Positions 1 to 7,711 of a stretch of 25,216 nucleotides of DNA are shown here, piece by piece. Within the stretch, counting starts at the first letter, position 1. Every line of letters starts with the position of its first letter. Location of the stretch: positions 1 through 25,216 of the forward strand of contig URPK01000016.1 of NCBI GenBank assembly GCA_900549715.1, written 5' to 3'. A program made the position numbers and the translations under genes. Below the pieces are notes generated by a model. The model saw only the letters and a program-made list of their open reading frames with translations. It had not been told where the DNA came from and made no database searches. Origin of the DNA: an uncultured Collinsella sp. (GTDB lineage Bacteria; Actinomycetota; Coriobacteriia; Coriobacteriales; Coriobacteriaceae).

Positions 1-70
1 GGCCAGCCCGTGGGAGGCCAGGGCGCCGCTGACCGGTGGACGGCACCGAGCCGTCGCAAGACTTGAAGAA
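1..70. other. Unassigned leading sequence, possibly the end of an upstream gene or RNA
   Basis: This short edge segment precedes a strong terminator, so it is probably the 3' end of something transcribed on the + strand. I do not recognise a protein C-terminus in any frame. A perfect 6-bp hairpin (GACGGC at 39-44, GCCGTC at 50-55) would fit either an RNA or a 3' UTR. The window edge prevents a firmer call. Confidence 0.3.
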
Positions 71-100
71 GGGGGAGGCCTCGCGGCCTCCCCCTTTTTT
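71..100 (+). terminator. Rho-independent terminator of the upstream unit
   Basis: A perfect 10-bp stem (GGGGGAGGCC at 71-80, its complement at 85-94) closes a TCGC loop and is followed by six T residues (95-100). It separates the unknown upstream unit from the acpS operon. Confidence 0.93.
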
Positions 101-114
101 GTATCTCGGGCAAT

Positions 115-180
115 TTGTCTCACATAGTAGCTGTGTTTTATAACCCTCGTTTGTCGCATCTTCTGTGAACGGGCTACAAT
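115..180 (+). promoter_or_regulatory. Two tandem sigma70-type promoters for the acpS operon
   Basis: P1 has -35 TTGTCT (115-120), a 17-bp spacer and -10 TTATAA (138-143). P2 has -35 TTGTCG (151-156), an 18-bp spacer and -10 TACAAT (175-180). Both lie between the upstream terminator and the first ribosome binding site. P2 would start transcription near 187, giving a leader of about 23 nt. The match to consensus is good, but no start site has been mapped. Confidence 0.6.
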
Positions 181-209
181 AACTTAGTCTGTGCGATATG
201 GAGGTGAAC

Positions 210-749
210 ATGGCTGAAGCTGGTATCGGCGTTGATATCGTCGAGATTTCCCGCATGAAATCAATTCTTGAAAAGACGCCGTCGTTTGCTCGGCGTGTGT
301 TTACCGAAGAAGAGCGTGCGTATTGCGATGCATCATCGCGTCCCGCTGCTCACTATGCGAGCCGCTTTGCTTCGCGCGAGGCGGTGCTTAAAGCTCTCGG
401 CACGGGTTTTAGTCAAGGCGTGGGTCGCAAGGATGTTTCGGTAACGCGTGATAAACTCGGCAAACCGAAGGCGCTGCTTTCGGGCCGTGCTCTCGAGATC
501 GCTCAAGAACTGGGCGTTGTTGAGGTCGCTCTTTCCATTACGCTTACGGGAGACTTGGCCGTTGCGAATGCCATCGCGATTACCGAAGATGCTCGGCCTA
601 AGCCAAAAGATGAAAAGGTGAGCACCAAGAAACGCGTTGCGCAGACATTTAAAGAGGCTCGCTCTGTATTAGATGAGCTCGAGCAGCTGCAGAATTCAGC
701 ATTGACGGAGCACCTGGGCGATGCTTCGCAAGATACGCTAGGAGCATAG
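210..749 (+). CDS. acpS: Holo-[acyl-carrier-protein] synthase with a C-terminal extension
   Basis: Transfers 4'-phosphopantetheine from CoA to the serine of apo-ACP, activating it for fatty-acid synthesis in the cytoplasm. The family signatures are visible: GVDIVEI near the N-terminus with the Mg-binding Asp, FTEEE, and a conserved Glu-Ala-x-x-Lys-Ala-Leu helix (SREAVLKALG). An upstream in-frame ATG at 198 exists, but GGAGG at 200-204 lies inside that extension and sits 5 nt before the ATG at 210, so 210 is the better start and gives 179 residues. The catalytic domain fills about residues 1-125, the usual family length. The remaining ~55 residues are a Lys/Glu-rich, probably helical tail that is not part of the standard enzyme. 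It is the first gene of the operon, and its stop codon directly abuts the nnr start. Confidence 0.93.
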   Translation: MAEAGIGVDIVEISRMKSILEKTPSFARRVFTEEERAYCDASSRPAAHYASRFASREAVLKALGTGFSQGVGRKDVSVTRDKLGKPKALLSGRALEIAQELGVVEVALSITLTGDLAVANAIAITEDARPKPKDEKVSTKKRVAQTFKEARSVLDELEQLQNSALTEHLGDASQDTLGA

Positions 750-2366
750 ATGAAACCGGTTTTGAGTACCGAAGAAGTCGTTCGTCTCGAGGATATCATC
801 GAACGCGAAGGGACTTCGAAGGCCGAGCTTATGGAGCTAGCGGGTGAGTTTGCCGCTAACGAGGTCTTGAAGCTCAATCCCGATCGGGTTCTCGTTTTGG
901 TCGGTTTTGGTAATAATGGCGGCGACGGTTGGGTTGCCGCCGATATCTTGAGCCACAAGGGTGTGGACGTGGATATCGTTTCTCCGGTTGAGCCGGATGA
1001 GATTCCTGCTGCTTTGGCACGTCATGTTGCTCGTCGAACTGCCGGCCGCGATGTGCACGTTTGCGTCGGTCCCTCGCGTGACGAACTCGAGGTTTTGATC
1101 GATAAGGCGGATGTTGTTGTCGATGCCATTTTTGGTACCGGTTTCCACGGGAATCTGCGTGCGCCGTTCTCCATTTGGATTCCTACGGTCAATGAATGCG
1201 CCGATTGTGTCGTATCCATTGATGTCCCCTCGGGCCTGAATGCCGAGACGGGCGTTGTTGATGACGACTGCATTCGTGCCGAGCGCACGGTGACGATGAT
1301 TGCGCCCAAGATTGGTCTGTATAGCGCTGATGGCCCTGAGTATGCTGGCGATTTGATCTGCGGCAATCTTTACGACCGTCTTGACGAAGTCATCGATGAT
1401 GTTGACCACGCCGCCGAGATTGTCGAGCCCGGTGACTTAGTTGATTACTTTGCTCCGCTACCATCGAATATCGATAAGTATTCCCGTGGCTCTGTGCTTA
1501 TTGTCGCCGGATCGGCGCAATATCCTGGTGCTGCCATTATGGCGGCCAAGTCTGCAGCTCGCGCGGGTGCTGGTTACGTGGCAGTCGCGGCTCCTGACGC
1601 CTGCGCCAATCTCATTCGCATGGCACTTCCTTCGATTCCGGTCTTTGCTATTCCGTCTGATTCCCGCGGCTCCTTTGGCGCCGCTGCGCGCATGACGGTG
1701 TGCGAGATCGCAAAGAAGTACAGCTGCGTGCTGTGCGGTCCCGGTATGACGACGTCTGCCGGCGCTATGCAGGTGGTTTCGGGCTTGCTCGAGCTTGATG
1801 TACCGCTAATTTTGGACGCCGATGCACTCAACTGCCTTGCTAAGATTGCCATTGACGGTATTGATAGTAACCCCGAGATGTATCGCCGCGAACAGCCGTT
1901 GGTTATGACGCCGCACTATCGTGAGCTTTCGCGCCTGGTTGCCGGTGACGAGGTGAACGACCTTGGTACCGCGATTGCGGCCGCGCAGAAGGTTGTCTGG
2001 GCTGCAGGCTCCGACAATCTGGTGGTCATAGCCAAGGGGCCGACGACGGCTATCTGTGGCGTTGAGCGCGTGCTGCTGCCACTCTCGGGTCCGGCTTCTC
2101 TGGCAACTGCCGGTTCTGGTGATGTTCTCGCGGGTATTTTGGCCGGCACGCTTGCCACCATGCGTGACGAGATGGATCGTTGGGAGCTGCTGTATTCGTA
2201 CGCCGTCGCACTTCACAGCTACGCCGGTTTTGCTGCGGCGACGGAGTATGGTGAGAAGAGCGTTATCGCGACCGATCTTATCGACTTGATCGGTCCTGCC
2301 ATGGAGCTGGCGGCAAAGGATGCGCTCGAAGATCTGGGAATCATGGACGAAGGGTCGGATGACTAA
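750..2366 (+). CDS. nnr: Bifunctional NAD(P)H-hydrate epimerase / ADP-dependent NAD(P)H-hydrate dehydratase
   Basis: Repairs hydrated, damaged NADH and NADPH: the N-terminal domain epimerises R-NAD(P)HX to the S form, and the C-terminal domain dehydrates S-NAD(P)HX using ADP. The 538-residue chain has the YjeF_N domain at about 1-225, with NNGGDGW at 55-61, DAIFGTGF and the DVPSG loop. The ribokinase-like dehydratase domain at about 236-520 shows GSVLIVAGS, LCGPGM, LDADALN, MTPHYRE and, near residue 452, the nucleotide-binding ATAGSGDVLAGILAG. This matches the E. coli YjeF/Nnr two-domain layout. A GGAG at 741-744 inside the acpS stop region serves as ribosome binding site. The gene starts the base after the acpS stop, implying translational coupling. 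Confidence 0.95.
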   Translation: MKPVLSTEEVVRLEDIIEREGTSKAELMELAGEFAANEVLKLNPDRVLVLVGFGNNGGDGWVAADILSHKGVDVDIVSPVEPDEIPAALARHVARRTAGRDVHVCVGPSRDELEVLIDKADVVVDAIFGTGFHGNLRAPFSIWIPTVNECADCVVSIDVPSGLNAETGVVDDDCIRAERTVTMIAPKIGLYSADGPEYAGDLICGNLYDRLDEVIDDVDHAAEIVEPGDLVDYFAPLPSNIDKYSRGSVLIVAGSAQYPGAAIMAAKSAARAGAGYVAVAAPDACANLIRMALPSIPVFAIPSDSRGSFGAAARMTVCEIAKKYSCVLCGPGMTTSAGAMQVVSGLLELDVPLILDADALNCLAKIAIDGIDSNPEMYRREQPLVMTPHYRELSRLVAGDEVNDLGTAIAAAQKVVWAAGSDNLVVIAKGPTTAICGVERVLLPLSGPASLATAGSGDVLAGILAGTLATMRDEMDRWELLYSYAVALHSYAGFAAATEYGEKSVIATDLIDLIGPAMELAAKDALEDLGIMDEGSDD

Positions 2367-2368
2367 TC

Positions 2369-3514
2369 ATGAATAAAGCCGATTTGACGCGCTGGTCCTG
2401 GGTCGAGATCGACCGCGGGGCGCTCCGTCGCAACACGAGGGCCTATAAGAACTTGCTGAATCCACGTCAGCGCCTGTGCTGCGTGGTCAAGGCCGATGCT
2501 TATGGTCATGGAGCTGTTGAGTGCGCCAAGATCATGTATTCGGCCGGTGCCGACATGTTTGCCGTGGCGACGGTTAACGAGGGCGTTGAGCTCCGACAGG
2601 GCGGGATTACGAAACCCATCCTCATCCTAAGCGAGCCGCCTATCGAGGCCATTCCGACGTTGCTCGAGTTTGATATCATGCCCTCGGTCTATACGTCTGA
2701 CTTTGCTCTTGCGTATGGAGAATGTGCCGTCGCGGCGGGCAAAGTGGGCAAGTACCATCTTGCCATCGAGACGGGCATGAATCGTATCGGCGTTCACTAC
2801 ACGCAGGTGCTCGACTTTGTCCGCGGTATAAATTTCCATCGCGGTATTCAGTGCGACGGCGTATTTACGCACTTCGCCACGGCCGATGAACCTTCGGGCT
2901 GGGACTACAAGCTGCAGTGCCAGCGTTTTACCGAGGCCGTTCAGGCCATTAAGGACGCAGGTTTTGAATGCGGTATCGTGCATTGTGCCAATACGCCATC
3001 CTCGATGCTCGATTCTTCAATGCACTTTGACATGATTCGTGCCGGCATCGGTTTGTATGGTCTGCAGCCATGTGAGCTGAGTGGTCGCGTGATGCAGCTT
3101 GATCCCGTCATGAGCGTCCACGCGCGTGTGACGCGCGTGGCACACCCTGCGATGGGCGAGGGCGTGGGCTACGGCTTTACCTACCGCGTACCGCGCACGC
3201 GCGTTCAGATCTGCACCCTTCCGATCGGTTATGCCGATGGCCTTTCGCGTACGCTTTCCAATCGTATGGACGTGCTGTATCGCGGCGAGCGTGTGCGTCA
3301 GGTGGGCAATATCTGCATGGACCAGTTTATGGTCGCCATTCAGTCCAACCCGGCGCATGAGATTCCCGAGGCCGAGTATGGTGACGAGATGATCATTGTC
3401 GGCCGCGATGGAGATGCCGAGATTACCATGGACGAGATGGCGCGCCTACGCGGCACGATTAACTACGAGGTCGCTTGCGGCTTTGGTATGCGTCTCGACA
3501 AGGTCTACGTGTAG
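2369..3514 (+). CDS. alr: Alanine racemase, PLP-dependent
   Basis: Interconverts L- and D-alanine to supply D-Ala for peptidoglycan. The 381-residue length is typical. The PLP-binding lysine is in VVKADAYGHGA (Lys41). AGIGLYGLQP, the catalytic-tyrosine segment GVGYGFTYR (about 267-275) and the ICMDQFMV substrate loop of the C-terminal beta domain are all present. The start lies 2 nt after the nnr stop. Its upstream AAGGG is rather distant, so it probably depends on coupling to nnr. The nnr-alr neighbourhood is common in bacteria. Confidence 0.96.
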   Translation: MNKADLTRWSWVEIDRGALRRNTRAYKNLLNPRQRLCCVVKADAYGHGAVECAKIMYSAGADMFAVATVNEGVELRQGGITKPILILSEPPIEAIPTLLEFDIMPSVYTSDFALAYGECAVAAGKVGKYHLAIETGMNRIGVHYTQVLDFVRGINFHRGIQCDGVFTHFATADEPSGWDYKLQCQRFTEAVQAIKDAGFECGIVHCANTPSSMLDSSMHFDMIRAGIGLYGLQPCELSGRVMQLDPVMSVHARVTRVAHPAMGEGVGYGFTYRVPRTRVQICTLPIGYADGLSRTLSNRMDVLYRGERVRQVGNICMDQFMVAIQSNPAHEIPEAEYGDEMIIVGRDGDAEITMDEMARLRGTINYEVACGFGMRLDKVYV

Positions 3515-3522
3515 GAGTCGCT

Positions 3523-4143
3523 ATGGGCGTCATGCACATTCCCGGCCATAGCCATCAGGCGCCGCGTGAGGTCGCACTCGAGGAGATCGAGGCCGTTCTG
3601 GGCGATTGTCACCTTTGCCAGCTTTACCAGTCGCGCCACAACATCGTGTTTGGCGTGGGAAACCCCCGCGCTCGCGTGATGTTTATTGGCGAGGCGCCGG
3701 GCCGTAATGAGGATTTGCAGGGCGAGCCCTTTGTGGGGGCGGCAGGCGAGGACCTCAACGGCATTTTGTCGCTGGCGGGGCTCAAACGCGAAGACGTCTA
3801 CATTGCCAACGTGCTTAAGTGCCGCCCGCCGGGAAACCGCAATCCGCGCCCCGAGGAAGTGCTGGCTTGCTCACCGTTTTTGCGCGAGCAGATTCGAAGC
3901 ATCTGGCCCGATATCATCGTGACGCTCGGCAACCCCGCAACGCACTTTGTGCTCAAGACCGAGATCGGCATTACCAAGCTGCGCGGCAGGTTCCATCAGA
4001 TGGGGCACTTTGTGGTGATGCCCACTTTCCATCCGGCAGCAGCGCTACGCAATCCAGCGTGGCAGGAGCTGCTGGAGGAAGACTTTAAGATGCTGGGCGA
4101 CTATCTGGGGCGACATCCCGCACCAGAGGACGCCTCGGAATAA
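3523..4143 (+). CDS. Family 4 uracil-DNA glycosylase (4Fe-4S)
   Basis: Removes uracil from DNA to begin base-excision repair. Four cysteines fit the iron-sulfur cluster of family 4 enzymes: CHLC at 29-32, LKCRPP near 100 and LACSPF near 116. The catalytic motif A is GEAPGRNED (about 56-64), and motif B is FHPAAALRNP near the C-terminus. The open frame extends upstream to 3475 inside alr, but a GGAG at 3514-3517 lies just before the ATG at 3523, which avoids a 40-nt overlap and gives 206 residues, normal for the family. It sits in the cell-wall/t6A operon without an obvious functional link, as housekeeping genes often do. Confidence 0.92.
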   Translation: MGVMHIPGHSHQAPREVALEEIEAVLGDCHLCQLYQSRHNIVFGVGNPRARVMFIGEAPGRNEDLQGEPFVGAAGEDLNGILSLAGLKREDVYIANVLKCRPPGNRNPRPEEVLACSPFLREQIRSIWPDIIVTLGNPATHFVLKTEIGITKLRGRFHQMGHFVVMPTFHPAAALRNPAWQELLEEDFKMLGDYLGRHPAPEDASE

Positions 4144-4155
4144 TAAGGAGCATAT

Positions 4156-4662
4156 ATGTCCCTGGAGCGCCTGGGGGTAGGTACTTACAAAACGACTTGC
4201 GCTGCCGATACGGAGTACTTTGGCGAGCTAATTGCACCGTGCCTTGAGGACGGAGATGTGCTCATCCTGACCGGTGGCCTGGGAGTGGGCAAAACTCACT
4301 TTACCAAGGGCGTCTCGCGCGGGCTGGGCGATGGGCATATGGTTACGAGTCCTACGTTTGCGCTCATGGCCGTTCACGATCAAGGTCGTATTCCGCTGTT
4401 TCACTTTGATCTATACCGCCTGGAGCATGCCTACGAGCTCGAGGATACGGGCATTTTCGATGTGCTGGGCTATGAGGGTGCTTGCCTGCTGGAATGGGGC
4501 GAACAATTCCAGGACGAGCTGACGGATGAGTATCTTTCGGTGACGCTCAAGCGTGATGAGGGCGACAGCGATGTGCGAACGATAACGCTTGAGGCGCACG
4601 GTGACCGCGCAATGGAGCTTTCCCATTTGATTGATAAGGCTGTACAAGATGAGCTTGCATAA
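4156..4662 (+). CDS. tsaE: tRNA t6A biosynthesis ATPase TsaE
   Basis: A small ATPase that cycles the TsaB-TsaD complex during synthesis of N6-threonylcarbamoyladenosine at position 37 of ANN-decoding tRNAs. The 168-residue sequence has the P-loop GGLGVGKT (about 40-47), the switch-like VTSPTF, FHFDLYRL and the C-terminal LLEWGE, in the family order. AAGGAG at 4145-4150 is a good ribosome binding site, five bases before the ATG. Its 3' end overlaps the start of the following tsaB-rimI-tsaD gene by 14 nt, so the proteins of one complex are translationally coupled. Confidence 0.95.
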   Translation: MSLERLGVGTYKTTCAADTEYFGELIAPCLEDGDVLILTGGLGVGKTHFTKGVSRGLGDGHMVTSPTFALMAVHDQGRIPLFHFDLYRLEHAYELEDTGIFDVLGYEGACLLEWGEQFQDELTDEYLSVTLKRDEGDSDVRTITLEAHGDRAMELSHLIDKAVQDELA

Positions 4663-7033
4663 CGACAACGCGCTGGTGGTGGCGCTCGATACCTCGACCG
4701 ACATGCTTGCCTGCGCGGCAAGCTGGATTGATGGGCAGACGGGTGAGACGAAGCTCGTGAGTGGCGACCACATGTGTCGCCGTCACGCCAACGTTGAGCT
4801 CGTGAATACCGTTGATGGCGTGCTGGCTCAAGCCGGTCTGGATCGCAGCGATGTTGGTTGCTATGTGGTCGGCCGCGGCCCGGGGTCCTTTACGGGTGTG
4901 CGCATCGGCATCTCCACTGCCAAGGGCCTCGCGCGTGGTGCCAATGTTCCGCTGCTGGGCGTGTCGACGCTCGACGCTTGCGCTTGGACGGCGTGGAAGG
5001 CTGGCGTGCGCGGCAAGCTTGGTATCTTGGCCGATGCTATGCGCGGTGAGGTATATCCGGCGCTGTATATGCTGGTCGATGAGGGTCCCGAGCGTCAATT
5101 TGAGCGCGAACACGTGGTCAAGGCCGCCGTGGCGCTCGATGAGTGGCGCCAAGCAGCGGACTGGGGCCAGGTTCAGCTGACCGGTGACGGTCTCGTGCGC
5201 TATGGCAAGCTGCTGGATGAGGACGAGGCCGCCCGCTGCGTGGAGCGCGACCTGTGGTGGCCTTCGGGCGAGGGCTTGCTGCTCGCGCACGCTGCGGGTG
5301 ACGGCGATCCGGCCCGCGTCCTGCCGATTTACACGCGCCTTTCGGATGCCGAGGAAAACGAGCGCAAGCGTCTTGGTCTTGCCGAGAGTGCGCAGAGCGA
5401 AATTACGGGTGTTGCCGATGAGCTCGCCGGTCGTCATCTGCAGTTCCGTCCCATGGGCGCGGCGGATGCCGAGGGCGCGAGCGCGCTGGAGGCTGCCTGC
5501 TTTGAAGGTGCCGGACACGAGGCATGGACGCCGGGCATGTTCCTGTCCGAACTGGGCGAGGACGTCGCTGCGCCGCGTAGTTGGTGGGTGGCACACGACG
5601 ACGGCAAGCTGCTGGGCCTTGCCGGCGGTATGGTCGTGGACGGTGATGTGCAGATTCTGGATGTCGCCGTCGACCTGGCACATCGCCGTGAGGGCATTGC
5701 CCGCAAGCTGCTGTCGCACGTGAGCTATGATGCCCAGATGCTCGGCTGCACCACGGCTTCGCTCGAGGTCGAGGACGGTAACGAGGGAGCGATCGCGCTT
5801 TATAACGCTCTGGGCTTTACCGAGGCTGGCCGTCGCCGCGGCTACTATGGTGCCGGCAAGGACGCCATCGTCATGACGGCTCCGCTGCCCCTGGTGCTTC
5901 CGGTCGACAATGCTTCGCCCGAGCCGACGGCGGCAGAGCAGCGCGTATGGCCGCTGCCTGCGCCTTGGCGCTCTGCCGAGGAACGTGTCGAGATTGAGCG
6001 TCGCCGCCTCGTACTCGCTATCGAGAGCTCCTGCGACGAGACGGCGGTGGCGATTATCGATGCGGATGGCAATATGCTGGCCAACCAGGTGTCGACGCAG
6101 ATTGATTTTCATGCACGCTTTGGCGGCGTGGTGCCCGAGATCGCCTCGCGCAAGCACGTCGAGGTGATTGTGAGTGTCGTGGATGCGGCACTCGAGGACG
6201 CCGCAGCGTCGCTGGGCCTTACGGGCGGAGCCATTACACCAAGTGAGCTTGCCGCCGTGGGCGTGACACAGGGTCCGGGCCTGGTTGGCGCCCTGGTGGT
6301 GGGCGTCGCCTTTGCCAAGGGCTTTGCGTATGCTGCCGGCAAGCCGCTCGTGTGCGTCAATCATCTGGAGGGCCACCTGTTTGCCAACCTGTTGGCGCAG
6401 CCCGACCTCAAGCCCCCGTTTATCTTTACGCTTGTCTCGGGCGGGCACACCATGCTCGTGCACGTGAAGGCATGGGGCGACTACGAGGTACTTGGTGAGA
6501 CACTCGACGATGCTGTGGGCGAGGCCTTCGACAAGGTAGCCAAGGCGTTGGGTCTGGGCTATCCCGGTGGCCCCATCATCTCCAAGCTGGCCGAGACGGG
6601 CAATCCCCGCGCGATCGATTTTCCTCGCGCGCTTAACAGCAGGGGGGACTATCGCTTCTCGCTTTCGGGCCTCAAGACGGCGGTGACGCTCTACATCGAG
6701 CAGGAGACCAAGGCTGGGCGCACGATTCACCTGCCCGATCTGGCGGCTTCGTTTGAGGCAGCCGTCTTTGACGTTCAGTACAAGAAGGCCAAGAACGCGC
6801 TGCATGCCACCGGATGCAAGGAATACTGCATCGGCGGCGGCGTCTCGGCTAATCCGCATCTGCGCGAGATGATGATCAAGAAGCTTGGGCGCCAGGGCAT
6901 CCGCGTGACGGTGCCGCCTCTCTCGGCATGCACCGACAACGCCGCCATGATCGCGGAGGTCGCCCGCCGTAAATTCGACCGAGGTGAAATCTCGCCGTTC
7001 GACGTCGACGCCGATCCAAACATGACGCTGTAG
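4649..7033 (+). CDS. tsaB-rimI-tsaD: TsaB-RimI-TsaD triple fusion: t6A synthesis subunits with a ribosomal-protein-alanine acetyltransferase
   Basis: One 794-residue chain carries three normally separate proteins. TsaB (about 1-240) has ALDTSTD and GRGPGSFTGVRIG. A RimI-type GNAT domain (about 263-415) has the acetyl-CoA loop HRREGIARKLL and the YNALGF segment. TsaD (about 453-794) is full length, with AIESSCDETA, the metal-binding HLEGH (His572, His576), SGGHT, GGGVSANPHLR and ACTDNAAMIA. TsaB scaffolds TsaD, which transfers the threonylcarbamoyl group to A37; RimI acetylates the N-terminus of ribosomal protein S18. An in-frame TTG at 4631 would extend the chain by six residues, but the ATG at 4649 with AAGG upstream fits the TsaB N-terminus better. 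I see no frameshift, and both linkers are in frame. Confidence 0.95.
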   Translation: MSLHNDNALVVALDTSTDMLACAASWIDGQTGETKLVSGDHMCRRHANVELVNTVDGVLAQAGLDRSDVGCYVVGRGPGSFTGVRIGISTAKGLARGANVPLLGVSTLDACAWTAWKAGVRGKLGILADAMRGEVYPALYMLVDEGPERQFEREHVVKAAVALDEWRQAADWGQVQLTGDGLVRYGKLLDEDEAARCVERDLWWPSGEGLLLAHAAGDGDPARVLPIYTRLSDAEENERKRLGLAESAQSEITGVADELAGRHLQFRPMGAADAEGASALEAACFEGAGHEAWTPGMFLSELGEDVAAPRSWWVAHDDGKLLGLAGGMVVDGDVQILDVAVDLAHRREGIARKLLSHVSYDAQMLGCTTASLEVEDGNEGAIALYNALGFTEAGRRRGYYGAGKDAIVMTAPLPLVLPVDNASPEPTAAEQRVWPLPAPWRSAEERVEIERRRLVLAIESSCDETAVAIIDADGNMLANQVSTQIDFHARFGGVVPEIASRKHVEVIVSVVDAALEDAAASLGLTGGAITPSELAAVGVTQGPGLVGALVVGVAFAKGFAYAAGKPLVCVNHLEGHLFANLLAQPDLKPPFIFTLVSGGHTMLVHVKAWGDYEVLGETLDDAVGEAFDKVAKALGLGYPGGPIISKLAETGNPRAIDFPRALNSRGDYRFSLSGLKTAVTLYIEQETKAGRTIHLPDLAASFEAAVFDVQYKKAKNALHATGCKEYCIGGGVSANPHLREMMIKKLGRQGIRVTVPPLSACTDNAAMIAEVARRKFDRGEISPFDVDADPNMTL

Positions 7034-7045
7034 CTGGTACGGCGC

Positions 7046-7180
7046 GGTCCCCGGACGGAGGGGCCGGATATAAGGTTTCCTGCTCTACAGTCCTGCGCAA
7101 GACGAAGGACACATTAAGTGGCCTTCTTTGCGTGCGGAACTCGCGATAAACCTTATATCCGGCCCCTCCGTCCGGGGACC
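7046..7180. repeat. Element A: 33-bp perfect inverted repeat around a 69-nt conserved core
   Basis: Arms at 7046-7078 and 7148-7180 are exact reverse complements. The 69-nt core between them (7079-7147) matches the core of element B (12021-12089) at 62 of 69 positions, while the arms of A and B differ. Inside the core, GAAGG...CCTTC and CAC-ATTAA-GTG form an inner hairpin (7104-7126), and AGTCCTGC can pair with GCGGAACT further out. The whole folds as one long hairpin. It begins 12 nt after the tsaD stop. No clear T-run follows, so it is not a textbook terminator, although it could end or protect the operon transcript. Confidence 0.85.
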
Positions 7181-7278
7181 TTTCTGTATCGATATGGCTT
7201 CTGGGCTGGATCGGCGTCGACAACGTCCAGCAAGGTTAACCAGCCTGCGTCGAATTTCCGGCGTTCTTTAGCTGAAAG

Positions 7279-7365
7279 AAAAAGTTGGTGTGCGGAGCTT
7301 TGCTCCGCATTTGGGATGGGAGCTCCCGCGGCTCCCGAGGGGGCATCTCTCATGCAAAAACTTTT
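7279..7365. other. Multi-branched structured element (candidate RNA)
   Basis: An outer stem AAAAGTT (7280-7286) / AACTTTT (7359-7365) encloses three hairpins: TGCGGAGC/GCTCCGCA with a TTT loop (7291-7309), GGGAGC/GCTCCC (7318-7336), and GCAT/ATGC with a CTCTC loop (7343-7355). This resembles a compact junction. I do not recognise a known RNA family. It lies in non-coding sequence upstream of the cstA promoter. Confidence 0.35.
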
Positions 7366-7441
7366 GTCGGGTAAAGTCCGAGGTTAGTGGCGTTTTATAA
7401 CGAGAAATTCAAAAAAGTTGAAAATTCATTACTTATTTGCG

Positions 7442-7470
7442 TTGACTTTAGGTAACTAAAGTTTCATACT
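7442..7470 (+). promoter_or_regulatory. Promoter for the cstA leader transcript
   Basis: -35 TTGACT (7442-7447) and -10 CATACT (7465-7470) are separated by 17 bp in an A+T-rich stretch. Transcription would start near 7477, about 235 nt before the cstA start codon. Confidence 0.65.
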
Positions 7471-7488
7471 CCTTTTCAACCACTGGGG

Positions 7489-7517
7489 GATGTGAACACG
7501 CACGGATCGTTCACATC
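7489..7517. promoter_or_regulatory. Inverted repeat just downstream of the cstA promoter
   Basis: GATGTGAAC (7489-7497) and GTTCACATC (7509-7517) are perfect 9-bp arms with an 11-nt spacer, lying at about +13 to +41. The TGTGA/TCACA ends recall Crp half-sites, but the spacing is too wide for Crp. It could be an operator or the first hairpin of the leader RNA. Confidence 0.45.
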
Positions 7518-7548
7518 ATGATTGAAGAGGATTTCTTAGACATGTTCA

Positions 7549-7676
7549 CGCATCAGCTAAACATTATCAGCGTAGTAATTATCTGATGCGGGTTAGCACA
7601 TACAGCTAGCCCGTACGATAACGGGCGGCTGATGAAGATGAGGGCCGTCGAGCGCAACCGACGGCCCTCATTTTTT
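7549..7676 (+). promoter_or_regulatory. cstA leader with alternative hairpins and an intrinsic terminator (candidate attenuator)
   Basis: The leader contains CGCATCAG/CTGATGCG (7549-7556/7583-7590), GGGTTAGC/GCTAGCCC (7590-7612), and GCCCGT/ACGGGC starting near 7609. The last two share bases and cannot form together. They are followed by a 13-bp terminator stem (7638-7650/7659-7671) with a run of T (7671-7676). Only about 23 nt separate the terminator from the cstA ribosome binding site, too little for another promoter. Transcription of cstA from the promoter at 7442 must therefore pass this terminator. No known riboswitch class or leader peptide is recognisable. Confidence 0.6.
7638..7676 (+). 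terminator. Intrinsic terminator in the cstA leader
   Basis: Thirteen paired bases with an 8-nt loop (7651-7658), followed by TTTTTT (7671-7676). It lies upstream of, not downstream from, the gene it would affect. Confidence 0.88.
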
Positions 7677-7711
7677 ATGTCTAGGAAGTTCTTTTTAGAG
7701 GAGGAAATGTA

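Noticed and set aside
4547..6859. Very long open frame (770 codons) on the - strand opposite tsaB-rimI-tsaD
   Set aside because: It is fully antisense to an intact, well-conserved gene and its translation shows no recognisable domain; long antisense frames are expected from G+C-rich codon bias.
7046..7180. Element A as an ordinary intrinsic terminator or integron attC site
   Set aside because: There is no T-run after the stem, the loop is 69 nt and conserved, and no integrase or cassette structure is present. A 3'-end function remains possible and is discussed as a finding.
7118..7387. Open frame beginning in the core of element A, matched by one at 12060 in element B (both start MA..xCGTRDKP)
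   Set aside because: The shared residues come only from the conserved core. The frames diverge completely after it, and the apparent ribosome binding site is the inner stem of the hairpin. No support for a conserved peptide.
7549..7676. T-box or known riboswitch upstream of cstA
   Set aside because: I found no T-box sequence and no recognisable aptamer core, so only a generic attenuator is proposed.
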